A stretch of DNA of 64,000 nt from Flagellimonas aurea. GTDB lineage: Bacteria > Bacteroidota > Bacteroidia > Flavobacteriales > Flavobacteriaceae. How positions within the stretch are numbered: position 1 is the first letter of the stretch; the number at the start of each line of letters is the position of its first letter. Below the pieces are notes generated by a model. The model worked only from the letters and a program-made list of their open reading frames with translations, was not told where the DNA came from and made no database searches. The stretch covers positions 520,512-584,511 of the forward strand of contig NZ_JAFLNL010000002.1 in NCBI RefSeq assembly GCF_017313785.1, in the 5' to 3' direction. The translations under genes were made by a program, and so were the position numbers. Positions 29,328 to 37,955 of the stretch are shown one piece after another.

Positions 29328-30488
29328 TTACTTTATTTTAACATCCTTCTTTTTACCTTTCTTACCATCAACAAACTCATACTCAAAAGGTGTTATAATC
29401 CTTAAGGCCTCAAGAACATCCTCTATTTTTTCTACATTTCTATTGAACCTTGCACTAAAAGTCTGTCCAACAATACTGTCGTTGGTGTTTTCTATTTTCA
29501 CATTGTAGGTCCTCTCCAAACTTGCAAGCAATTCGGTAAACGGTGCATTCCTGAAAACAACCTCTCCATTAACCCAACCGGTATGTAATGAAACATCTAC
29601 TTCTTCTACCTCGATTATTCCCTTGTCCCTGTTCCATGCACCTTTTTCTCCAGGTTTCAACAAAATCCTGTCAGAACTGTTTTCCGAACGTGAAAGACTC
29701 ACCGAACCTTCTACCAATACTGTGGCCACTTCATTCTGATCGTCATAGGAAGACAGATTGAATTGTGTTCCCAATACTTCTATCTCAACTTCCTTGGAAT
29801 TGACCACAAACGGACGCTCTTCATCCTTGGTCACATCAAAATAAGCCTCACCATAAACCAACACTTCCCTCCTACCTTTTTCAGGAAACTTTACAGGAAA
29901 TTTGATTCTTGTTCCTGAGTTTAAATAAATCTTGGTGCCATCTGACAATACAAGCGTGAACATTTTCCCGTTGGGTATATTGAGCTCATTGTAAACAAAG
30001 TCCTTGATTTCTTCATTAGAACCATAAATTAGTGTATCCCCATTATGGATGGCCACTGTTTCACCTGATGGAAGTGTAACGGCATGGCTACCATGTGACT
30101 CTATCAAGGTTCTATCCGAACCCGTATCCAATGTTACATGCATATCGTCCGTATCGGACAATAGGACATCATTTTTATTATCACTTAGCCACACATAACC
30201 TATTCCCAAAGAAACGACCCCGATAAAAATAGCGGCATACCTGAGAATCCTTTTCGGATATAGTTTTTTGAGCTTACCTTTTGACATTCTAGCCTGCAAG
30301 GATTTCCAATCCTTATCCACATCCAAACCTTCCAAAAGTTCCAAAGATTCGTCTACCAAATCCTCTTCAATAATACGCTCGATCAATTTTTGAGTGAAAT
30401 CTTCGAACTCCTTGTCAGATTTATCCTTCCAACCGGTCGACTCCTTCAACTTTTTTAAAAGTGTACGCAATGTTTCTTTCTTATGCAT
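29328..30488 (-). CDS. FecR-type anti-sigma factor
   Basis: Inner-membrane anti-sigma factor of about 386 aa. The cytoplasmic N-terminal part (residues 1-80) would hold the sigma factor; one membrane helix follows (ILRYAAIFIGVVSLGIGYVWL). The periplasmic FecR domain has VTLPSGETVAIHNGDTL-type and DGTKIYLNSGTRIKFP blocks, and a C-terminal domain begins with HTGWVNGEVVFRNAPFTELL, the part that meets the STN domain of SusC. I use the ATG at 30488; the longer frame to 30578 adds 30 residues without domain character. It is divergent from the sigma gene and directly upstream of susC. Confidence 0.93.
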   Translation of the reverse strand: MHKKETLRTLLKKLKESTGWKDKSDKEFEDFTQKLIERIIEEDLVDESLELLEGLDVDKDWKSLQARMSKGKLKKLYPKRILRYAAIFIGVVSLGIGYVWLSDNKNDVLLSDTDDMHVTLDTGSDRTLIESHGSHAVTLPSGETVAIHNGDTLIYGSNEEIKDFVYNELNIPNGKMFTLVLSDGTKIYLNSGTRIKFPVKFPEKGRREVLVYGEAYFDVTKDEERPFVVNSKEVEIEVLGTQFNLSSYDDQNEVATVLVEGSVSLSRSENSSDRILLKPGEKGAWNRDKGIIEVEEVDVSLHTGWVNGEVVFRNAPFTELLASLERTYNVKIENTNDSIVGQTFSARFNRNVEKIEDVLEALRIITPFEYEFVDGKKGKKKDVKIK

Positions 30489-30658
30489 TCGATCATTGTT
30501 CTCATTTATTAGATAGTATTTTATTGAAATAGGGTGACAATCATCAAATATTTTTTTAAAAATCAATAATTTTTTCAACCATTTTGGGTAATGATCAACT
30601 TTAACTTTATATTTCGGTAACTTTAAATTTATATGAATATCCCCCGAAACCTCAATTT

Positions 30659-31198
30659 ATGAGATTTAAGGTTGAAGAGCTTTTTAAAGACAACTATCCA
30701 CTTTTGTGCTTGGTTTCCTTTTCCATAGTAAAGGATAAGGATATTGCAAAAGACATTGTGCAGGACTTTTTTGTTTCGTTTTGGAACAAAAGAGAGTCGA
30801 TCACGATAAATATATCTTTTGAGGCCTATGCAAAAAAATCCGTCAAAAATTTAAGCTTTCAATATTTAGAAAAGAAAAAAAGGGAGCAAAAGCTACTGGA
30901 TACTTTTGAAACGGACCCTAGTGCTCCGGAACCTAGATCGGACCGACAAAACAATAAGTTGAATGATTTAATAAATAAATTGCCCACAAAAAGGAAAGAA
31001 ATTTTCGTATCGGTCGTAGTGGATGGAAAAAGCTATACTGAAATTGCCGAAGCCAACGGTATTTCAGTAAACACGGTAAAAACTCAAATGAAAAGGGCCT
31101 ATGCGTTTTTAAGGTCCAACAAAAAAGAAGATTTTATCTCCTCAATTCTTCTGATCTTGCTCTCCCAAGTGGTAGAACAACTACCTTCAATTTGCTGA
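30659..31198 (+). CDS. ECF RNA polymerase sigma factor
   Basis: Extracytoplasmic-function sigma-70 family factor of 179 aa. Region 2 is seen in FSIVKDKDIAKDIVQDFFVSFWNKRE (residues about 25-50) and region 4 in LPTKRKEIFVSVVVDGKSYTEIAEANGISVNTVKTQMKRAYAFL (about 108-155), the helix-turn-helix that reads the -35 element. A hydrophobic tail follows. It is divergent from fecR, with about 170 bases between the chosen starts. Released when the STN-SusC transporter binds ligand, it would transcribe its own susCD operon. Pairing with the adjacent FecR is standard for Bacteroidota. Confidence 0.93.
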   Translation: MRFKVEELFKDNYPLLCLVSFSIVKDKDIAKDIVQDFFVSFWNKRESITINISFEAYAKKSVKNLSFQYLEKKKREQKLLDTFETDPSAPEPRSDRQNNKLNDLINKLPTKRKEIFVSVVVDGKSYTEIAEANGISVNTVKTQMKRAYAFLRSNKKEDFISSILLILLSQVVEQLPSIC

Positions 31199-31437
31199 TC
31201 ACGATTTTTCTACACCATGACGGTTCTGTGATTTTTTGAGCCATTTATCAGGCTGGCTGTCTTAATCCCATATAACACTTCCATTATTTATCAAAAACGA
31301 CAAAAAACAACCTTCTGTCACCCTAAATCTATATTTTTTTAACATAGTATTGAACAGTGTTATTAAATACGGATTGTTTATGCCCATTTTTCACAATCAT
31401 GGGTTTGACCAACCACCAACCATTTAAACCTTAAATC

Positions 31438-33018
31438 ATGAAAAAATTATTTTTTGCAACACTTCTTTTGCTCCCTTTGCTGATGTGTGCCCAGACCATT
31501 GGAGCACCTGACAGAAAACCGGGTGAAGGAGAAGGTCCCTTTGACCGGCTTATTATTAGAGGTGCCATTTTAATTGACGGTACCGGAGGTCCTGCTTCAG
31601 GGCCCGTGGACATTATAGTCGAAGACAATAAAATTGTGGATATCGCAAGAGTAGGTGTTCCAAAAGTACCTATTGACGAATCCAAGCGCCCAGCACTGGG
31701 CAATGGCAAGACCAAGGAAATAGATGCTACCGGAAAATATGTGATGCCAGGTCTTATAGATCTGCACGTACACACTGGAGGTGCTCCAAAAGCTCCTGAA
31801 GCAGAGTACGTATACAAATTATGGATGGCCCATGGAATTACCACAATAAGAGGCGTTCCTTTTGGAGACTTGGAATGGTCGCTCAAAGAAAAAGAAAGAA
31901 GTGCCAAGAACGAAATTGTGGCCCCAAGAATGGTCTCATTCCATAGGATCGGAACTGGAAAAGAATGGAAAGGACGTAAAATCCTAACTCCTGAAGATGC
32001 CAGGGAATGGGTTCGCTACGCCAACAAGAAAGGTGTGGACGGGCTAAAACTTAGTTCACATCGCCCAGAAATTATGGAGGCCGTACTCGATGAAGCCAAT
32101 TCATTGGGAATGGGGAGCACCGCCCACCTTGCACAAAGCGGGGTGGCACAAATGAACACGATCGATGCAGCTAGATTGGGACTTACCAGCATGACCCACT
32201 TTTATGGACTATTCGAATCCATGTACGAAAACAACGATGTACAGCCTTGGCCGGTGGATATTAATTATGGAGATGAACAGCACCGTTTTGGCCAAGTTGC
32301 CCGCCAATGGAACCTGGTAAAACCGGGAGGTGAAAAGTGGAACGCACTTCTTGATGAATTTTTAAAACTGGATTTCTACATCAACCCTACCATGACCATC
32401 TATTCAGCAGGGAGGGATGTGATGAGGGCACGTAATGCAGACTGGCATGAAAAATACACATTGCCCTCTTTAATGGATTTCTTTTCCCCCAGCCGTACAA
32501 GCCACGGTGCATATTGGTTCGACTGGACCACGGAAGACGAAGTGGCATGGAAAAAATATTATCAAGTTTGGATGCAGTTCCTAAACGAATACAAGAACAT
32601 GGGTGGAAAAATCACCCTAGGTTCAGATTCAGGTTTCATATACCAACTATATGGTTTTGGGACAATTTTGGAACTTGAAATGTTCCAAGAAGCAGGATTC
32701 CATCCATTGGAAGTTATTCGTGCCGCCACAATGCACAGTGCCCAAGAAATCTTTAAGCCTTTGAAGAAACCTATCGAATATGGTGTAATCCGCGAAGGCT
32801 TGTTGGCCGATATGATCATTGTGGACGAGAATCCCCTTCAAAACCTAAAGGTACTATACGGAACTGGCGCCGTTCGTTTGAACGATGAAACCGCAAAAGT
32901 GGAAAGAGTTGGTGGAATAGAATACACCATCAAAGATGGTATTGTATATGATGCCAAAAAGTTGCTGAGCGATGTGGAAGCTATGGTGAACAAGCAAAAA
33001 CAAGAAAGAGGTGAGTAA
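31438..33018 (+). CDS. Secreted metal-dependent amidohydrolase (copy B)
   Basis: Exported amidohydrolase of 526 aa, paralogous to copy A across the whole length. The signal peptide ends near CAQT. It shows DLHVHTGG (HxH), KKGVDGLKLSSH (Lys region), STAHLAQSG and MTHFYGLFESMY (His) and LGSDSGFIYQLYG (Asp). Block for block it follows copy A (ENPLQNLKVLYGTGAVRL against ENPLANLKSLYGTGAIKL). It lies on the opposite strand, 240 bases past the sigma factor, so it has its own promoter. The pair frames the SusCD and S10 genes. Likely target: a dipeptide, cyclic amide or related small molecule; not determinable here. Confidence 0.88.
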   Translation: MKKLFFATLLLLPLLMCAQTIGAPDRKPGEGEGPFDRLIIRGAILIDGTGGPASGPVDIIVEDNKIVDIARVGVPKVPIDESKRPALGNGKTKEIDATGKYVMPGLIDLHVHTGGAPKAPEAEYVYKLWMAHGITTIRGVPFGDLEWSLKEKERSAKNEIVAPRMVSFHRIGTGKEWKGRKILTPEDAREWVRYANKKGVDGLKLSSHRPEIMEAVLDEANSLGMGSTAHLAQSGVAQMNTIDAARLGLTSMTHFYGLFESMYENNDVQPWPVDINYGDEQHRFGQVARQWNLVKPGGEKWNALLDEFLKLDFYINPTMTIYSAGRDVMRARNADWHEKYTLPSLMDFFSPSRTSHGAYWFDWTTEDEVAWKKYYQVWMQFLNEYKNMGGKITLGSDSGFIYQLYGFGTILELEMFQEAGFHPLEVIRAATMHSAQEIFKPLKKPIEYGVIREGLLADMIIVDENPLQNLKVLYGTGAVRLNDETAKVERVGGIEYTIKDGIVYDAKKLLSDVEAMVNKQKQERGE

Positions 33019-33092
33019 TACCTTGAGATTTTATTTAAACAATACTATTTCTAAGCGATTGTGAAGGAAGTTTGAGCCTTTCATGAAGCTGT

Positions 33093-33123
33093 AAAAAGGC
33101 CCTGAAACAGGGCCTTTTTTTTT
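33093..33123 (+). terminator. Bidirectional terminator between amidohydrolase B and the SDR gene
   Basis: A 12-bp stem (AAAAAGGCCCTG/CAGGGCCTTTTT) with three-base loop and a run of T on the plus strand. On the minus strand it is followed by five T, so it may also serve the efflux-AraC-SDR transcripts. Confidence 0.9.
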
Positions 33124-33300
33124 GCTAAAAAATGAAGAATTTATCCCTATCGATTTTTCATATTCAGATGTATAATCGACCATATCCCTTTATGAACCAA
33201 TTGAATACGAAAATTAAATTGTTGGATGTAGAAAGGTCGCCGAACTTTAGGCCATACAAATTCAAGCCAAGTACGTACATAGTATTTTCAATGAGACAAT

Positions 33301-33981
33301 CTAAGCTCTCATTGGCTTTCTTTCAATGAGGGAAATAAAGTCATCTTTGATGCCATCACAAATGGCTACGGAGTTGTAAGTACAGTTTTTCATGTTTACA
33401 GGATCAAAACTGTACATTTTTATCTTAGAGGGTTTAAATTCCTTGCACTGCAAATGAGTAAACATGCTAAGCGCTGCTTTGGAGGTAGAATAGGCAGTAA
33501 GACTATATCCCGAATAACAAAAACTTTCATCCTTCATCTTATTGATGTCCCCTAAGGAGCTGGTGATGTTGATGATTCTAGGTTCTTCACTCTGATTCAA
33601 TAAAGGCTTAAGTGTTTGTATGGTTCGAATGATAGAGAAAAAATTAATCTCATAGACCTCCTTTATATCCTCGATATTGATCTGATCTATCTTGTGGCCA
33701 AAACCATTGACAATTTCAGCATTGTTGATCAGCAGATCTAATTTGCCGTATGATTCCCTAATGGTATGTTCAAGCACACGCAAACTCTCTTCCGAACTAA
33801 AATCGGTTTTCAAAAGCTGATATCCGTGTAAATCCTCCCCGTCTTTGGAGAGTAATTCAAAGCTTTTCCCGCATGCCGCAAGCACAACCTCATACCCATT
33901 CTCCAATAAAATCTTGGCAAACTTGTGGCCCAGTCCGTTACCTGCTTCCGTTACAACGGCAACATATTTATCATTCTTCAT
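33301..33981 (-). CDS. Short-chain dehydrogenase/reductase with altered glycine motifs
   Basis: SDR-family oxidoreductase of 226 aa. The catalytic Ser (NITSSLGD) and Tyr/Lys (AYSTSKAAL) are present. The cofactor motif reads TEAGNGLG where TGxxxGxG is usual, and the NNAG motif reads NNAE: both changes put Glu for Gly, which may weaken cofactor binding. It follows the AraC gene (99 bases) on the same strand. Small SDR genes next to AraC regulators are common in Bacteroidota, and the pair may respond to the same signal. Substrate unknown; activity uncertain because of the motif changes. Confidence 0.85.
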   Translation of the reverse strand: MKNDKYVAVVTEAGNGLGHKFAKILLENGYEVVLAACGKSFELLSKDGEDLHGYQLLKTDFSSEESLRVLEHTIRESYGKLDLLINNAEIVNGFGHKIDQINIEDIKEVYEINFFSIIRTIQTLKPLLNQSEEPRIINITSSLGDINKMKDESFCYSGYSLTAYSTSKAALSMFTHLQCKEFKPSKIKMYSFDPVNMKNCTYNSVAICDGIKDDFISLIERKPMRA

Positions 33982-34080
33982 TACTCATTTATTTCATGTT
34001 ACAAATTTAGCATATGGTTTTTCATTCTTAGTAGTATTTCTTTTCTCAATTTATTGTTGGTCAAATCGGTATCAAACTAT

Positions 34081-34968
34081 TTACATTCTCCTAAATTGAT
34101 TTGGCGTTACTCCGCTCAAATTTTTGAAGAACCTAGTAAAATGTGTCGGTTCTTGAAAATTTAGGCGATAGGCGATCTCAGCGATATCCAGTCCCGAATA
34201 TTTCAATAGGCTCTTACTTTCCATCAAAAGCCGTTCCTGAATAATGTCCTTTGCACTTTTTCCTGTCAATTTCTTGATGGTCGTGGTCAGGTAGTTCGGT
34301 GTTATGTTCAATTCTTCCGCATAATCGCTCACGTTTTTGGTATCCACATACATTTTGTCCACCAACGCTTCAAACTGATTTGCAATGATCTGTGACCTGC
34401 TCAGGTGATTTTCAGTTGTTTTATGCCGCTCATGGATTGCCTTACAGAAATATAGTAAGGAACCGAGCATTCCCTCCAACATTTTCTCTTGATATGGGTG
34501 TGGGTTTTTAAATACCGAATGCATCCGCTCCATATCAAAATACAACGACTCATGTTCTTCTTTGGTGAGCATCAGCACATTGTTTTCGGACATTTTCAAA
34601 AAAGGAAAATCCTTCTGCAAATCCGGAAAGGTATTGATCAAAAACTCCTTTCTGAACATCACATAATACCCGGACATCTTTTCATCCCTAAACCAAGAGA
34701 ACACCTGTCCTGGAACCACAAACCATAAAGGAAATTCATTCAATTCCAAGGTATCGGTATTGAGATTGAGTTGACTCTTTCCTGTATAGTTCAACAACCC
34801 TATCTGATAAAATCCTTGACGATAGGGCGGCATACACCTTCTCGATGAAGCTTCCATATCTTCTACTGGAAACACATCAAAATTGGGCATATGGCTCCTA
34901 TGGGCAAAACCAATGGCCTCATGTAAATCGTTCGTATTTTCAAAAACAGGTATATCGGCCTTGTTCAT
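34081..34968 (-). CDS. AraC-family transcriptional regulator
   Basis: Transcription factor of 295 aa with an N-terminal ligand/oligomerisation region (about residues 20-170) and a C-terminal double helix-turn-helix (residues about 195-295): YAEELNITPNYLTTTIKKLTG for the first and IAEIAYRLNFQEPTHFTRFFKNLSGVTPNQFRR for the second, which is the family signature. It lies 65 bases after the outer-membrane factor gene. A direct repeat of T(G/A)ACCA spaced 21 bp occurs in two promoters of this locus at identical distance from the -7 box; this protein is the natural candidate to bind it. Confidence 0.93.
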   Translation of the reverse strand: MNKADIPVFENTNDLHEAIGFAHRSHMPNFDVFPVEDMEASSRRCMPPYRQGFYQIGLLNYTGKSQLNLNTDTLELNEFPLWFVVPGQVFSWFRDEKMSGYYVMFRKEFLINTFPDLQKDFPFLKMSENNVLMLTKEEHESLYFDMERMHSVFKNPHPYQEKMLEGMLGSLLYFCKAIHERHKTTENHLSRSQIIANQFEALVDKMYVDTKNVSDYAEELNITPNYLTTTIKKLTGKSAKDIIQERLLMESKSLLKYSGLDIAEIAYRLNFQEPTHFTRFFKNLSGVTPNQFRRM

Positions 34969-35033
34969 ATATCTTGTAGTGGATCGGCGCTATTTTTTGT
35001 CCAAAATATCCGATCCACCTTACAACCTAAGTT

Positions 35034-36503
35034 TTAATTGGCATCGGCACTGGCCAGATGCAAGTTTTGAAATTTAGTATCCAATTCATCTTCTGAAATG
35101 ATTTCCCAACCGCCGCCCAAGGCCTTGTAAATGGCTATTAGGGAGGTCGCCGACGAAATCTCGCTTAAAGCTAACGCATTCTCAGCCTGCAACAAAGCGT
35201 TGTCAGCATTTAGGTAATCAATAAAACTGTCCAATCCAGAGTTAAAGCGCTGCCTGGCAAAGGTTGCTGCCTGAGCACTTGCCTCGGATGAAATACGCAA
35301 GATCTCCCTTCGTTCCAGCTCTTTGGTATAGTTTGCCAAGGAGGTCTTGATATCTTCCAGTCCCTGCAGTACCGCTTTTTCATATTGATTGAGTGCGGCA
35401 ATGGCCTGTGCATCGTTTTGTTTGATCTGTTGTTTTACACGACCCAGATTAAAAGCGGCCCAACTGATACTGGGCATCAAGGTCCAAGTAAAAGATGGCT
35501 TTTCACCGAAATTCGCAAAATCGACTGCCGAAAATCCAACCGAACCACCAAACTCGATCTTTGGGTAGAGGTCGGCCACAGAGATATTATAGGCAGCAAT
35601 GCGCGCCTGAAGTGCAGCCTCCGCCCTACGGACATCGGGCCTTCTTCTTAGCATTTCCCTAACATCGCCCAGAGCTACCGTTGCCGGTAGGCTTGGCAAT
35701 GGCCTTTTGTCAACCACTTCATTTCCCAAATTTCCGGGAACCTCTCCAATAAGCACGCTTAAACTGTTCTTCAATGCCTCTATCCTGGCCTCCAAAGGTG
35801 GAATACTGGCACGGGTACTTTCCAATTGGGCCAATGCCCGGGATACATCAAGGCTGTTACTGGTACCCGCTTCCGTTAATTTGACCGTGAGCTCATAAGT
35901 TTCCTGTTGCCCCTGTAAGTTACGTTGAGCGATATCGAGCAAATATTGTGTACCGCGAAGCTCCATGTAATTATTGGCCACTTCGGCAAATATGCTTACG
36001 TACATTCCGTGCATATCGGCCAAGGCAAGATTACTATTGGCATACGCCCCTTTGATTCTATTGGTTACCCTACCGAAAAGGTCAGCTTCCCAAAAAGCGT
36101 CAAAACTTGCATTATACGTATTAAAGGTAGGGTTGCTGCCCTGAACAAATACATTCTCTCCCAAACGGGTACGGGTATAATTGCCATTGGCGGTCACCGT
36201 TGGCAATCGGTCCAATTTGTTTTCTTTGAGAAAAGCCCGTGATGCCTTGTAATTGGCCACTGCCGTATTGATATCCAGATTGTGCTTTCTGGCCTTTTCA
36301 ATGAGCGTATCAAGAATGGGATCATTGAATTCTGACCACCATTCTTTTGTTATCGCTGCTTCGGTATACGCTTTCTCACTGATTTCCTTTGCTAGGAAAT
36401 CCTGCTTTACACCAGCATCATTTTGAACATTGTAATCTCTCTTTGTGATTCCACAAGAGGCCAACAGGAATGTTATTATGGTTACTATTATTGAATTTTT
36501 CAT
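35034..36503 (-). CDS. Outer-membrane efflux lipoprotein (NodT/OprM family)
   Basis: TolC-like outer-membrane channel of 489 aa, lipid-anchored (signal ends LASC). Two OEP repeats are visible, each with long helices and a YP-type turn: the first near residues 60-260 (WEADLFGRVTNRIKGAYANS, LRGTQYLLDIAQRNLQ) and the second after VREMLRRRPDVRRAEAALQARIA. It forms the exit duct for the RND pump, whose gene ends 12 bases upstream. It is third in the MFP-RND-OMF operon. Assignment is secure. Confidence 0.93.
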   Translation of the reverse strand: MKNSIIVTIITFLLASCGITKRDYNVQNDAGVKQDFLAKEISEKAYTEAAITKEWWSEFNDPILDTLIEKARKHNLDINTAVANYKASRAFLKENKLDRLPTVTANGNYTRTRLGENVFVQGSNPTFNTYNASFDAFWEADLFGRVTNRIKGAYANSNLALADMHGMYVSIFAEVANNYMELRGTQYLLDIAQRNLQGQQETYELTVKLTEAGTSNSLDVSRALAQLESTRASIPPLEARIEALKNSLSVLIGEVPGNLGNEVVDKRPLPSLPATVALGDVREMLRRRPDVRRAEAALQARIAAYNISVADLYPKIEFGGSVGFSAVDFANFGEKPSFTWTLMPSISWAAFNLGRVKQQIKQNDAQAIAALNQYEKAVLQGLEDIKTSLANYTKELERREILRISSEASAQAATFARQRFNSGLDSFIDYLNADNALLQAENALALSEISSATSLIAIYKALGGGWEIISEDELDTKFQNLHLASADAN

Positions 36504-36515
36504 TGTTGCTTGATT

Positions 36516-37955
36516 TTAATTTAATTGATGAACCAGCTCCTTATTCTCTCTTACATCCCTTTTTAATGACCATTTTCTGCCCAAATAATAGAATACAGGG
36601 GTCAAGAAAATTCCGAAAACGGTTACGCCGAGCATTCCACTGAATACGGCGATACCCAAGGACACGCGTAATTCCGAACCTGCTCCTGTAGCAATGGCCA
36701 ATGGAACAACTCCCAGGATGAAGGCCATCGCCGTCATTAGTATTGGTCTCAATCGCAGTTTTGATGCCTCAATTACCGCGGTTTTCAGTTCTTCCCCTTG
36801 GTCCTCCAATTGTTTGGCGAACTCCACGATCAAAATGGCGTTCTTACTCGCCAGTCCCACAAGCACTACCAGTCCAATCTGTACCATGATGTTATTGTCC
36901 AATCCGGCCAAATCGACCCCGATCATTGCGGATAACAATACCATAGGCACAATAAAGATTACTGCCAATGGCAATACCAAGCTCTCGAACTGAGCGGCCA
37001 ACAAAAGGAATACAAACACGACCGCCAATAAAAATGCTATACCTGCGGTATTGCCCGCTTTTCTTTCTTGATAGGCAATTTCCGTCCATTGATAGGATAA
37101 GCCTTGTGGCAGTATTTCCGCAGCCAATTCTTCCATCCGGTCCAACCCTTCACCTGAGCTATGGCCAGGAGCAAAATCCCCATTGAGAGAAGCTGACGGA
37201 TACAGATTAAATCTTGGGATTCGTGAAGGTCCGGCAATATCCTCTTGTTTGGAAACGGTACCCAAGGGAACCATCTCACCTTTATCGTTGCGGACCTTTA
37301 TCCTTGAAATATCATCGGGTGTCAACCGGTTTGGGGCATCGGCTTGGGCCGTTACCTGAAAAGTTCTTCCCAAGTAATTGAACTCGTTCACAAAGGCGGA
37401 ACCCATGTAAATCTCCAAGGATTGGAAGATATCCCCCACATCGATTCCCAATTTTTCGGCCTTTACGCGGTCGATATCCAAGAATAATTGCGGGGTCTGG
37501 TTGTTGAAAAAGCTGAACACGTTGTTCAATATAGGGTCCTGATTGGCCGCCATGGCCAGCTCATTGGTAGCCTTGAGGAGTTCTTCCGTTCCCAGGTTCC
37601 CTCTATCCTGGACCATCATCCTGAACCCACCTGCATTACCGATACCCCTTACCGATGGTGGCGGGATAACCAATACAATGGCATCATCAATTTGGCTAAA
37701 CTTTGCTCTTACGGTTCCCAACAGATCTTCATATGCCAGGCCTTTTTCATTTCTAATGTCAAAATCCTCCAAGGTCAAGAACACGGCTGCTGCATTGGAT
37801 GCATTGGTAAACGATGCTGCATCAAATCCTGTGAAAGAAACGGCATTTTCCACACCATCAATATCCAAGCCCAAGTCAAGTACTTCACGGACAACCTTAT
37901 CGGTTCTGGTCAGCGAGGAACCCGGGGGAAGCTGGACAATGGTAATGAAATACTG
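36516..37955 (-). pseudogene. C-terminal part of RND efflux permease, beyond an in-frame amber codon
   Basis: Continues in the same frame from the amber codon at 37956-37958. It begins QYFITIVQLPPGSSLT and covers the second periplasmic loop and the last six membrane helices, with the RND blocks GYQ-like YQWTEIAYQERKAGN, LVGLASKNAILIVEFAKQLEDQ and LRLRPILMTAMAFILGVVPLAIATGAG. The open frame beginning at 37874 starts only at a TTG, so this is not an independent gene. Together with 37957-39686 it makes a standard HAE1-length permease of about 1056 codons. Either a nonsense mutation, sequencing error or readthrough. Confidence 0.85.

Noticed and set aside
34993..35010. TTTTGTCCAAAATATC-like word upstream of the AraC gene, resembling the efflux motif
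   Set aside because: It shares only the ATTTTGGnCA core, lacks the second half-site at 21 bp and the -7 box at the right distance, so autoregulation by the same site is not supported.
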